Positions 50,538 through 59,141 of a stretch of 64,000 bases of DNA are shown here, in pieces. The notes under the pieces are model-generated. The model had not been told where the DNA came from. It did not search any database and saw nothing but the letters and a program-made list of their open reading frames with translations. The DNA is from C-114 sp963719285 (GTDB taxonomy: Bacteria; Chloroflexota; Limnocylindria; Limnocylindrales; CSP1-4), in the NCBI GenBank assembly GCA_963719285.1, contig CAVRBO010000004.1:620001-684000 (forward strand), given 5' to 3'. The first letter of the stretch is position 1. The number at the start of each line of letters is the position of its first letter. Position numbers and translations under genes: made by a program.

Positions 50538-52454
50538 ATGGTGCGCATCCGGCCGTTCGTCCGCGCCGCGTCCGCCGCCGCGCTCGCCGGCGGGCTCCTT
50601 CTCGCCCTGCCGGCCATGCCGCGTCCATTGGGCGCGGTCACGGCGGCTCACTCTCAGCTCGTCAGCAGCATCCCGGGCGCCGGAGAGTCGGTCGTCGCGT
50701 CGCCTCCGGAGCTGCGCCTTGAGTTCAGCGAGTCGATCGCGAGCGGGTACACCTCGTTCGATCTGCTCGATGGAACGGGCAAGACGCTCCTCCTGAGCGT
50801 CGGATCGGTCGACGCCACGGACGACCATCTGCTCGTCGCAGCCCTGCCCCAGCTTGGGCCGGATACCTATTCGGTCGACTGGCGGGCGTTGTCCGCCGCG
50901 GACGGCCACGTCACCGAGGGCGCATTCACCTTCGCCGTGACGTCCGGGCCCTCCCCGTCCGGCGGGGCGAGCCTGATCGGGCTGCCCGTCCAGAGCACGG
51001 ACACGAACCATGTCGGCCACGACGCGCCCCAAGTGGCCGTGGAGATCCAGGGCAAGGTCCTTGCCTACGGCGGGGTCATGCTGGCCTTCGGCCTGCCGCT
51101 CGTCACGTGGTTCGCGATCCGGCCGGCCTTGAACGGTCGCCTGCCGCGCGTGTTCGCCCTGGCCGGGGGAGTCGCCCACATCGCCGCTGCGGTCGGCATC
51201 GGGCTCAGCATCATCGTGAGTGTCGGGTCGTTGCCGATCGCAGCCGGCTCGGCCGGCCCGGACGCGGGCGCCTTCCTCACGACCACCCGGCCGGGCCAGC
51301 TCCTGATGGCGCGCCTCCTGGCGAGTCTCGTCGTGGGGATCGTCGCCATCGTCCTCGCCCGTACCGGCCGGGCGGGAGCCGCCTTCGGCGTAGCCTTCGG
51401 TGGTGCCGTCGTCGGCATCGCCTTCCTGGCGGGTTCTGGCCACGCCGCCGCCTTCGACAGCCCCGTCCCCGTCCTCGTCGACCTCGTCCACGTCGCAGCG
51501 GGGGCGACGTGGCTCGGCGGGCTCGTCAGCCTGGCCGTCCTGAGTGATTTCGGGGGCCGCTTCGACCCGCCGTCCGTCCGGGCGGTGCTGCCGCGCTTCT
51601 CCTCGCTGGCCATCGTGAGCATCGGTCTCGTCGGCGCGACCGGGGTCTACGCCGACTGGACCCAGACGCGCGAGCTCGTCTCTGCCGCCACGCCCTACTC
51701 GGTCAACCTCGACGTGAAGATCCTCCTCGTCATCGCCGCTCTGGCGGTGGGCGCGCTCAACTTCGTCGACGGTGGGACGGACCGGCGCTGGCTGGGCGGC
51801 CTGTCGAAGCGCATCCTGCTCGAGCTTGGCCTCGTCGTCGGCGTCGTCGTCGTGACGGCGAACCTCACCAGCGGATCACCGTCCAGGGAGACGTTGTCGG
51901 TCGCGATCGCGCCGGCGCCGTCCACCGCCGCCGAGGCGGCCATCGACTTCGCCGTCCAGCCGGGCCGGCCCGGTCCGAACCGATTCATCGCGGCCGCGGA
52001 CGGGACGCCCGCTCCGACGGGCACGTCGGTCACGCTGCTGCTGCAGCGGCTCGACTCCGGGGATCCGCCCGCCCGGATCGCCCTCCGCGCCACGACCGAC
52101 GCCTCGGGCGACGTCACCTACACCGCCGACGGTGGCCTGCTCGTCGCCGACAGCCGCTGGGACGCCACCGTGACCGTGACCGACGCGCAGGGCACCGAGG
52201 TGGGCCGGCGCCACTTCACGTTCTCCGTCGACGCCGACGGGGTGAGTGCCGGCCGCGCCCTCCCGCCGATCGATCCCATCCTGGCCGTCGGCCTTCTGCT
52301 CGCCGTCGGCGGGCTCTTCGGGCTGGCGTTCGGGATCGCCGGTGGATCGCTCCCGCGAACGCCGCGCATCTGGGGGCGTCAGGTCCTCATCGCGGGGAGC
52401 GGCGTGGGGACGGCGCTGGGAACCATCATCATCGTGGCCGGAGGGATCCGATGA
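50538..52454 (+). CDS. CopC-CopD fusion copper-resistance-like protein
   Basis: The 638-residue protein starts with a signal peptide and a CopC domain beginning with the copper-binding His (AAHSQLVSSIPGAG) and containing DGHVTEGAFTF. It continues into a CopD-like membrane domain of about eight helices (VMLAFGLPLVTWF, VDLVHVAAGATWLGGLVSL, AILLVIAALAVGALNFVDGG) with several histidines. CopCD proteins move copper across the cytoplasmic membrane. ATG 50538 has a GGAG site 8 nt upstream; GTG 50523 is possible. A cytochrome c gene overlaps its stop. Confidence 0.85.
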   Translation: MVRIRPFVRAASAAALAGGLLLALPAMPRPLGAVTAAHSQLVSSIPGAGESVVASPPELRLEFSESIASGYTSFDLLDGTGKTLLLSVGSVDATDDHLLVAALPQLGPDTYSVDWRALSAADGHVTEGAFTFAVTSGPSPSGGASLIGLPVQSTDTNHVGHDAPQVAVEIQGKVLAYGGVMLAFGLPLVTWFAIRPALNGRLPRVFALAGGVAHIAAAVGIGLSIIVSVGSLPIAAGSAGPDAGAFLTTTRPGQLLMARLLASLVVGIVAIVLARTGRAGAAFGVAFGGAVVGIAFLAGSGHAAAFDSPVPVLVDLVHVAAGATWLGGLVSLAVLSDFGGRFDPPSVRAVLPRFSSLAIVSIGLVGATGVYADWTQTRELVSAATPYSVNLDVKILLVIAALAVGALNFVDGGTDRRWLGGLSKRILLELGLVVGVVVVTANLTSGSPSRETLSVAIAPAPSTAAEAAIDFAVQPGRPGPNRFIAAADGTPAPTGTSVTLLLQRLDSGDPPARIALRATTDASGDVTYTADGGLLVADSRWDATVTVTDAQGTEVGRRHFTFSVDADGVSAGRALPPIDPILAVGLLLAVGGLFGLAFGIAGGSLPRTPRIWGRQVLIAGSGVGTALGTIIIVAGGIR

Positions 52455-53098
52455 CGATCAACTTCACGCTCGGCATGGTCGTCGGCATCGAGCTGCTCGC
52501 GGTGGCCGCCCTGTTGTTCATCTTCGGCCGGTCGATCTCGCGGCGGTGGCCACGGCACGCATGGCTCGTGAGCTTCGGCCGGATCGCGCTCGTGATCGTG
52601 GGCGTGGGTCTGGCGTCGGCGACGCTGTTCGATACGACCCCGGACTCGCGCACGCCCAATCCCGTGCCGTTCACCGTGGCGTCGGTGCAGGCGGGCCAGT
52701 CGCTGTACGTGGCGAACTGTGCGGCCTGTCATGGCGTGGACGCCCGGGGCGGTGGTCCGCAGGCCGGGACGACCGCGGTGCGGCCGCCATCGCTCGTGTC
52801 CGGCCACCTTTCCCAGCATCCGGACGGTGACATCTTCTATTGGATCACCAATGGCCTGCCCGGCGGGATGCCGGTCTGGGGCGCGAAACTGACCGACACG
52901 GAGCGCTGGGACCTCGTCAACTACCTGCGTTCGATCAACGGCGCGACCCCGGCCGCGGGCGCGCCCGGGAGCGATGCCTCCGGCGCGGCCGCGGTCGGCC
53001 CGGGAGTGGTGGTCTTCGGCCTGCCGCTGACGTTCGCCATATTCGGGGTGGGGTTCATGGTCCGAGCGCGTCCCCGTCGTCACCGGCGCCGAGATTGA
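52451..53098 (+). CDS. Membrane-anchored cytochrome c
   Basis: The 215-residue protein has two N-terminal hydrophobic segments, a mono-heme cytochrome c domain (CAACH, C90/C93/H94; probable distal Met in LPGGMPVWG; YLRSING helix), and a C-terminal helix (VVVFGLPLTFAIFGVGFMV). It would act outside the membrane as an electron carrier for a respiratory oxidase or a quinol-oxidising partner. It overlaps the CopC-CopD stop by 4 bp. Confidence 0.86.
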   Translation: MTINFTLGMVVGIELLAVAALLFIFGRSISRRWPRHAWLVSFGRIALVIVGVGLASATLFDTTPDSRTPNPVPFTVASVQAGQSLYVANCAACHGVDARGGGPQAGTTAVRPPSLVSGHLSQHPDGDIFYWITNGLPGGMPVWGAKLTDTERWDLVNYLRSINGATPAAGAPGSDASGAAAVGPGVVVFGLPLTFAIFGVGFMVRARPRRHRRRD

Positions 53099-53103
53099 GC
53101 CGC

Positions 53104-53457
53104 ATGCGAGCAGCCCGCCTCGCCCTGGCCCTGACCATCGTCGTCGTGGCGGTCGGTGCCCCCGTCGCATGGTGGTTCACCCGGACGGAGGTCACCTGCG
53201 GGGTCGTCATCGACATCGAGCAGGCTTCGATCACGGACGTCCGGGGCTTCAGCCTGCGTACGACGGACGGGGTCACGAGCTCGTTCGCGATCGTGCCGGC
53301 GCGCCTCGCGCCCACGTCGTTCGTGCCCGGTCACCTGCGCGAGCACCGGGCACTGGCGACGCCGGTCTGCGTGACCTTCCGGCCGACCGAGGTGCCGCCG
53401 GTCGCGCTCGACCTCCAGGACCAGGCGCAGCCGGTGCCGTCGCCGTCGGGTCCGTGA
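53104..53457 (+). CDS. Small secreted protein of unknown function in the cytochrome operon
   Basis: The 117-residue protein has one signal/anchor helix (RLALALTIVVVAVGAPVAWWF) followed by a beta-rich domain with two cysteines (VTCGVVIDIEQA, TPVCVTFRP) likely to form a disulfide. ATG 53104 lies 5 bp after the cytochrome c stop. No family is recognised. Confidence 0.65.
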   Translation: MRAARLALALTIVVVAVGAPVAWWFTRTEVTCGVVIDIEQASITDVRGFSLRTTDGVTSSFAIVPARLAPTSFVPGHLREHRALATPVCVTFRPTEVPPVALDLQDQAQPVPSPSGP

Positions 53458-53503
53458 CCCTCGCGATCCGAACCGCGGCGGCGTTCGGCCAGCGGGCCGG
53501 CCG

Positions 53504-54283
53504 TCAGTCGCCGACCGGGACTCCGAGCACGTTGAAGCCGCCATCCACGTACAGGACCTCGCCCGTCACCGCCGACGACAGGTCCGAGGCGAGGTAGACC
53601 GCCGAGCGGCCCACGTCCTCGATCGTGATGTTCGCCCGCAGCGGCGCGACGGACGCGAACGAGCCGTACAGCGACTTGAAGCCGCTGATGCCCGCCGCGG
53701 CGAGCGTCCGGACCGGGCCGGCGGAGATCGCATTGATCCGGATCCCGTCCGGGCCCAGATCCGCTGCCAGGTAGCGGACCGACGCCTCCAGCGCAGCCTT
53801 GGCCACGCCCATGACGTTGTAGTGGGCGACGACCTTCTCGGCCCCGTAGTAGGTGAGGGTCAGGACGGTCGAGCCCGGGTGGAGCAGGGGCCGCGCCTCG
53901 CGCACCAACGCGACCAGCGAGTAGGCGGACACATCCATCGCCAGCGCGAACCCATCGCGCGACGTGTCCACGAAGGCTCCGTCCAGGTCCTCCCGCTTGG
54001 CGAAGGCGAGGGCGTGGATGAGGATGTCGATCTGGCCGTGGGCCGCCTTCCAGCGCTCGAAGACCGCCCGGATCTGCGCGTCGTCCTGGACGTCGCACGG
54101 CTCGACGAACGTGGAGCCCAGCCGCTCCGCGAGCGGCCGCACGCGCCGCTCGAGCAGGCTCTCGACCGACGAGAAGCCGATGGAGGCGCCCTCGGCATGG
54201 AGGGCCTGGGCGATGCCCCAGGCGATCGAATGGTCGTTGGCGACCCCGAAGATGAGCGCCTTCCTACCGTCGAGCAGTCCCAT
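53504..54283 (-). CDS. fabI: Enoyl-[acyl-carrier-protein] reductase FabI
   Basis: The 259-residue protein is an NAD(P)H-dependent enoyl-ACP reductase of type II fatty acid synthesis. Signatures are GVANDHSIAWGIAQAL, ILIHALAFAKREDL, the catalytic Tyr-x6-Lys (YNVMGVAK), ISAGPVRTLAAAGISGF and the C-terminal VDGGFNVLG. A GGGAGG ribosome site precedes ATG 54283. The length and motifs match FabI rather than FabL/FabV. It is a single gene on the minus strand. Confidence 0.93.
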   Translation of the reverse strand: MGLLDGRKALIFGVANDHSIAWGIAQALHAEGASIGFSSVESLLERRVRPLAERLGSTFVEPCDVQDDAQIRAVFERWKAAHGQIDILIHALAFAKREDLDGAFVDTSRDGFALAMDVSAYSLVALVREARPLLHPGSTVLTLTYYGAEKVVAHYNVMGVAKAALEASVRYLAADLGPDGIRINAISAGPVRTLAAAGISGFKSLYGSFASVAPLRANITIEDVGRSAVYLASDLSSAVTGEVLYVDGGFNVLGVPVGD

Positions 54284-54635
54284 CGATGCCTCCCTCGCGC
54301 GACCGGCCGGTCGTCCCGCCCCGAGCATACCGGCCCGGTGCGCCCGGCAGCCGTCCGGTGCGGGCCTCCGTGCTCCGTCCATGACTCGAACGGCGGGTCC
54401 GAGCCACCCGTTCAGGGGATAACGGGACGTCCGGCGGACGGGTAGCGTCCTTCTCGACCGGGCGGACGTCTGGCCGGTTCCGGCGCCGAGGGGAGCGCCG
54501 GACCCGGACGGGCATCGTGCATGGTCGACGGGCCCTGCCTCGGGGGATAATGGCTCGGTGACCCGCTCGCCCGGTACTGTAGGGTTCTGGTAATCCCGAC
54601 CACGCGCAAACGACCCGGCCCGGAGGGCAACCCAG
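54284..54635. other. 352-bp divergent intergenic region
   Basis: No gene is visible. It separates fabI from the HAD gene. A GATAAT hexamer at 54546-54551 is the best -10 candidate for rightward transcription. No clear operator or riboswitch fold was seen. Confidence 0.4.
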
Positions 54636-54686
54636 ATGGCATTCCCGGCAGATCCGTTCATGGCCGACGCGGCGGCGACCCGATGA
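54636..54686 (+). CDS. 16-residue upstream ORF overlapping the HAD gene start
   Basis: ATG 54636 has a GGAGGG site 6-8 nt upstream and encodes MAFPADPFMADAAATR. Its TGA overlaps the ATG of the HAD phosphatase (ATGA at 54683-54686). It probably serves to load ribosomes for coupled translation, since the HAD gene lacks its own clear ribosome site. Confidence 0.45.
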   Translation: MAFPADPFMADAAATR

Positions 54687-55561
54687 GCCGCTGGCAGAGC
54701 CGGCGGTCCATGGCGCCCATGGCCGGTGTGCGCGGTCTTCTGCTCGACCTCGACGGGGTCCTGGTCCTCCAGGGCAAGGCGATCCCGGGCGCCCAGGAGG
54801 CCATGGCCGAGATCGACCGGCGGGGCATCCCGTATCGCGTCGTCACGAACACGTCCCTCGTCAGTCGCCCGGCGCTCTCGACGTGGGGCAAGAGCCTCGG
54901 CCTGCGCATCCCGCCCGATCGGATCATGTCCGCACTGTCGTGCAGTGCGGGCTACACGGCCCGCACGTTCCCCGGCCGACCGTTGTTCGTCATCGCCTCG
55001 GAGGACGCCCGCGAGGAGTTCGCGGGGCAGAAACTCCTCACGGCCGCTGAAGCGGACCGCAAGGGCGCGGGAGCGGCGGCCGTCGTCATCGGCGACTCGC
55101 CGGATGAGGCCACCTACGACAACCTGAACCGCGCGTTCCGCCTCATCCGCGGCGGCGCCCAGCTCATCGCGATGCACAAGAACCGCTGGTGGCTCACGCC
55201 GGCCGGACCGACCCTCGATTCGGGTGCCTATGTCGCCGGCCTCGAGTACGCCGCTTCGGTCAAGGCGCTCGTGCTGGGCAAGCCGTCGGAGGACTTCTTC
55301 CGCGAGGCGTCGTCGGCCCTGCTCGAGGAGATCTCCGCGAGCAGCGGCGGCCGCCCGGCTCGCGGGGACATCGCGATGGTCGGGGACGACCTGTGGACCG
55401 ACGTCCTGTCGGCCCAGCGGCTCGGCCTGCGCGGCGTCTTCGTCCTGTCCGGCAAGCACGGGCGCGAGGAGCTGACCCAGGCCGCCAACGCGGGTCGGGG
55501 CGGCGGGGTCCCGGACCTTGTCGCGGGTTCCATGTCCGAGGTCGTCGCCGCGCTAGACTAG
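54683..55561 (+). CDS. HAD-IIA family phosphatase
   Basis: The 292-residue protein has the HAD-IIA motifs: motif I LLLDLDGVLVLQ, motif II VVTNTSLVS, and motif III/IV KPSEDFF...IAMVGDDLWTDV. The type IIA cap lies between motifs II and III, as in NagD/LHPP/pyridoxal phosphatases. The substrate is unknown; LHPP-like phosphatases act on small phosphates. ATG 54683 was chosen from the overlap with the mini-ORF. Confidence 0.84.
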   Translation: MSRWQSRRSMAPMAGVRGLLLDLDGVLVLQGKAIPGAQEAMAEIDRRGIPYRVVTNTSLVSRPALSTWGKSLGLRIPPDRIMSALSCSAGYTARTFPGRPLFVIASEDAREEFAGQKLLTAAEADRKGAGAAAVVIGDSPDEATYDNLNRAFRLIRGGAQLIAMHKNRWWLTPAGPTLDSGAYVAGLEYAASVKALVLGKPSEDFFREASSALLEEISASSGGRPARGDIAMVGDDLWTDVLSAQRLGLRGVFVLSGKHGREELTQAANAGRGGGVPDLVAGSMSEVVAALD

Positions 55562-55661
55562 GGCTCCCTTCCGCGGCGCACGCCCCTCGAACCGTCCGGG
55601 GCGGCGCGCCGGATCCCCGCCGGCCCCGATGTCCCTGTGCCGGCCCGCAGGAGCACATCCG

Positions 55662-57253
55662 ATGACCGCCGAGACCCAGCCGCGCCTGAAGATCACGTAC
55701 GCCACGCTGCGCAACGACAACGACGAGCTCCACGCGCAGTTCGAGGCGGGGCTCGCCAAGGCCCGGGCCGAGCTCCTCGGCCACCATCACCGGAACTTCG
55801 TGGGCGGGCGCGAACGCGATGGCGAGGGCACGTTCGAGAAGCGCTCCCCGATCGATCGGCTCGCGTCATGGGCACGTTCGCGAAGGGGACCCGCAAGGAC
55901 GTCCAGGACGCGATCGCCGCGGCCCGCGCCGCGTTCCCGGCCTGGAGCCGCCGGCCGTGGCAGGAGCGGGTCGCCCTGCTGCGCAAGGTCGCCGACGCGA
56001 TCAGCGAGCGCCAGATGGAGTTCAGCGCGCTCCTCTCGATGGAGGTCGGCAAGAACCGGCTCGAGGCCCTCGGCGACGTCGAGGAGACCGCCGACCTCAT
56101 CCGCTGGTCGTGCGACATGGTCGAGCAGAACGAGGGCTTCGACCACGTCATGGGCAACCTCGGCGACACGGCCGTGCACACCCGCTCGGTGCTCAAGCCG
56201 TACGGCGTGTGGGGCGTCATCAGCCCGTTCAACTTCCCGTTCGCGCTGTCCGGCGGACCGGCCGGCGGAGCGCTCGTGGCCGGCAACACCGTCGTCTACA
56301 AGCCGAGCTCGGACGCGCCGCTCTCCGGCCAGTGCTTCCTCCAGGCTGTATGCGCGACGCGGCATCCCGGACGGCGTGTTCAACATCGTGATGGGGCCCG
56401 GCGAGACGGTCGGCGCCGAGATCCAGGAGAACGACGGCGTCGACGGATCATCTTCACGGGCTCGTTCGAAGTCGGCTTGCACCTCTACAAGAACTTCGCC
56501 CGGCGCTACCCCAAGCCGGTCATCGTCGAGATGGGCGGCAAGAACCCGGCGATCGTGTCGCGTCACGCCGACCTGGACGAGGCGGCCGAGGGCGTGATGC
56601 GCGTCCGCCTTCGGGTTCAGCGGCCAGAAGTGCTCGGCCAACAGCCGGGTCTACGTCGAGCGGCCGGTCCTGGCGGACTTCACGAAGCGACTCATCGAGA
56701 AGACCGAGGCGGTCACCATCGGCGACCCGGTCGATCGCCAGAACTGGCTCGGGCCCGGTCATCAACCAGAAGGCGGTCGATCGCTACGCCCAGGCGCAGT
56801 CGGCGAAGCGCGCCAGGACGGCCGGGTGCTCATCGGCGGCGAGCGGGTCACCGAGGACGGCCTCGAAGGACGGCTACTTCGTCGCCCCGACCGTCGTCGG
56901 CGAGCCTGCCGACCGACCATCGCCTGTTCCGCGACGAGCTGTTCGTGCCGCTTCACGGCGGTCGCCGCCGGTCGACTCGATCGACGAGGCGCTCCGGCTG
57001 TCCAACGCCGTCGACCTGGGCCTGACCGCCGGCTTCTACTCCGAGGACAAGGCCGAGAGCGACGCACTTCCTCGACGAGATCGAGGCAGGCGTGGTCTAC
57101 GTCAATCGCCGGGCCGGCGCCACGACCGGTGCCTGGCCGGGCATCCAGCCGTTCGGTGGCTGGAAGGGCTCGACCGCGACCGGCAAGTCGGGCGGCGGGT
57201 TCTACTACGTCCAGCAGTTCATGCGCGAGCAGAGCCAGACCGTCGTCGACTGA
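55662..57253 (+). pseudogene. Aldehyde dehydrogenase, about ten single-base frameshifts
   Basis: The locus reads piecewise as an NAD-dependent aldehyde dehydrogenase of the 1-pyrroline-5-carboxylate dehydrogenase type. The start TAETQPRLKITYATLRNDND and blocks GVISPFNFPFALSGGPAGGAL, VVYKPSSDAPLSGQ, IPDGVFNIVMGPGE, PVIVEMGGKNPAIVS, FGFSGQKCSANSR (catalytic Cys) and GGWKGSTATGKSGGGFYYVQQF are all well preserved. Frame changes occur near 55,860, 56,350, 56,440, 56,600, 56,757, 56,815, 56,870, 56,905, 56,960 and 57,060. The motifs show no substitution decay, so a locally poor consensus is as likely as a young pseudogene. A CAGGAG site precedes the ATG. Confidence 0.85.
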
Positions 57254-57275
57254 CGCTCCGGGATCCGGTCCGAGC

Positions 57276-58217
57276 ATGGAAACGGCGATCTCGGTCAGCC
57301 ACCTCTCGAAGCGATTCGATGGACGCCTCGCGTTCGACGACGTCTCGTTCGACGTCGGCAAGGGCGAGGTCTTCGGATTCCTCGGGCCGAATGGCGCCGG
57401 GAAGACCACGACGGTGCGGACGCTCGGCACCCTCATCGCCCCGACCTCGGGCTCGGCGACCGTCGCGGGGATCCCGCTCCTGCCCGAGAACGGCGTTGAG
57501 ATCCGTCGGCGGATCTCGATCATGCCCGAGTCGCCGGGCCTGTACGTCCGCCTGAGCGTCCGTGAGAACCTCGAATGCTTCGCGGACCTGTACGAGGTGC
57601 CCGATCCGGGTTCACGCATCGACCGGGCCCTGCAAGCCGTCAACCTGACCGACCGTGCCCACGATGCCTGCGGGACCTTGTCCAAGGGCCTGCGCCAGCG
57701 GGTCGCGCTCGCCAGGGCATTGCTGGGGGATCCGGAGGTGCTCTTCCTCGACGAACCGACGGCGGGGCTCGACCCGGTCGCGGCGCGCGAGGTCCACGAG
57801 CTCATCGACGGGCTCCGCAAACAGGGGGTGACGATCTTCCTGACCACGCACCGGCTGGAGGAGGCGGAGCGCCTGTGTGACCGCGTCGCCATCCTGAACA
57901 CGACCCTGCGCACGATCGGTCGGCCGGACGAGCTGCGCGAGCGCCTGTTCGCCAGGACGCTGATGGTCAGGACCAGCGCCCCGCTCCCGGAGCCCGCTCG
58001 CCTCTTCGCGGATCTGCCCGGCGTCAACGGCTGGCGCCAGGACGGCGCGGCCGCCTACGTCCTCGACGTGTCCGACGCGGCGGTCGCGGCACCGGCCGTG
58101 ACCCGAGCCCTCGCGGCGGCCGGAGCCGACGTGCTGTCGATCAGCGAGTCGCAGCACACGCTCGAGGACGTCTACCTCGAACTCGTCGACGACCAGGCGA
58201 AGGCAACCGCGTCATGA
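57276..58217 (+). CDS. ABC transporter ATP-binding protein
   Basis: The 313-residue ATPase has Walker A (GFLGPNGAGKTT), a signature variant TLSKGLRQRVALARALL, Walker B (VLFLDEPTAGLDP) and the His loop (LTTHRLEEAE). Its C-terminal extension ends with LEDVYLELVDD, typical of ABC-2 exporter ATPases. It is similar to the ATPase at 47009. It overlaps the permease by 4 bp. Confidence 0.88.
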   Translation: METAISVSHLSKRFDGRLAFDDVSFDVGKGEVFGFLGPNGAGKTTTVRTLGTLIAPTSGSATVAGIPLLPENGVEIRRRISIMPESPGLYVRLSVRENLECFADLYEVPDPGSRIDRALQAVNLTDRAHDACGTLSKGLRQRVALARALLGDPEVLFLDEPTAGLDPVAAREVHELIDGLRKQGVTIFLTTHRLEEAERLCDRVAILNTTLRTIGRPDELRERLFARTLMVRTSAPLPEPARLFADLPGVNGWRQDGAAAYVLDVSDAAVAAPAVTRALAAAGADVLSISESQHTLEDVYLELVDDQAKATAS

Positions 58218-58936
58218 GCGTGAGCCTTCGGCGTGTCCGGGCCATCGCCCGCAAGGAGTTGCGCGAGTTCCGGCACAACCGTTCGCTCGTCCTCGCGATG
58301 GGGATCTACCCGCTGATCTTCACGATCCAGCCACTCGTCGTCGTCCTCCGTCTCGGCCGGGAGGCCTCCGGGTCGCTCGTCCATGAACATGTCCTGTTGT
58401 ACATGCTGGGTATCCCGGCCCTGGTGCCGGTGTTCATCGCCGCCGCGGCGGTGGCCAGCGAGCGACAGCAGGGCACCCTCGAGCCCGTGCTGAGCACGCC
58501 GGTCACCCGCGAGGAGTTCCTGCTCGGCAAGGCCCTGGCCTCCGTGATCCCGTCCCTGGCGGTCGCGTACGTCCTCTATCTCGGGTTCCTGGTCCTCGTC
58601 ACGCTCCTCGCGCAGCCGACCATCGCCGGGGCGTTGATCCAGGGTCCGGACCTGCTCGCCCAGGTGCTCTTCACGCCGCTCCTCGCGGTCTGGACGATCT
58701 GGGTCGGGATGGCGGTGTCCACGCGGTCGAGCGACGTGCGGGTCGCCCAGCAGCTCGGCGCCCTGGTCAGCCTGCCGCCCGTCTTCGTCGTGGTGCTCAT
58801 CGCGCTGAACGTGATCCCGGTGTCGCTCGCCCTGGCCGTCGGGGCCGTCGTGGTCCTGATCGCCCTCGACGTCGTCGGCTGGCGGATCACCTCCCGGTTG
58901 TTCGACCGGGAGCGGCTGATCACCGGGACGAAATAG
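58214..58936 (+). CDS. ABC-2-type transporter permease
   Basis: The 240-residue permease has about six helices and the family block SERQQGTLEPVLSTPVTREEFLLGKALASVIPS. With the overlapping ATPase (ATGA at 58214) it forms an ABC-2 exporter. The substrate is unknown. Confidence 0.85.
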   Translation: MSVSLRRVRAIARKELREFRHNRSLVLAMGIYPLIFTIQPLVVVLRLGREASGSLVHEHVLLYMLGIPALVPVFIAAAAVASERQQGTLEPVLSTPVTREEFLLGKALASVIPSLAVAYVLYLGFLVLVTLLAQPTIAGALIQGPDLLAQVLFTPLLAVWTIWVGMAVSTRSSDVRVAQQLGALVSLPPVFVVVLIALNVIPVSLALAVGAVVVLIALDVVGWRITSRLFDRERLITGTK

Positions 58937-59141
58937 CGACGTCGGCGCCCGGCTCGCGGGTGACATCGCGCGGCGCACCGGTCGCCGGGCTCCACGGAGT
59001 GACGGTCACGGTCCGGCTTGCGGCCGGCGCGGAACGGCCGTCTGCTAGACTCCGGGGACGATATCCAACGTGCATAAAACCTATGCGTCGAGCCGTCCCC
59101 GATCCGACCGGCGGCCCCGACGCCCAGTCGTGAGGTGCCTC

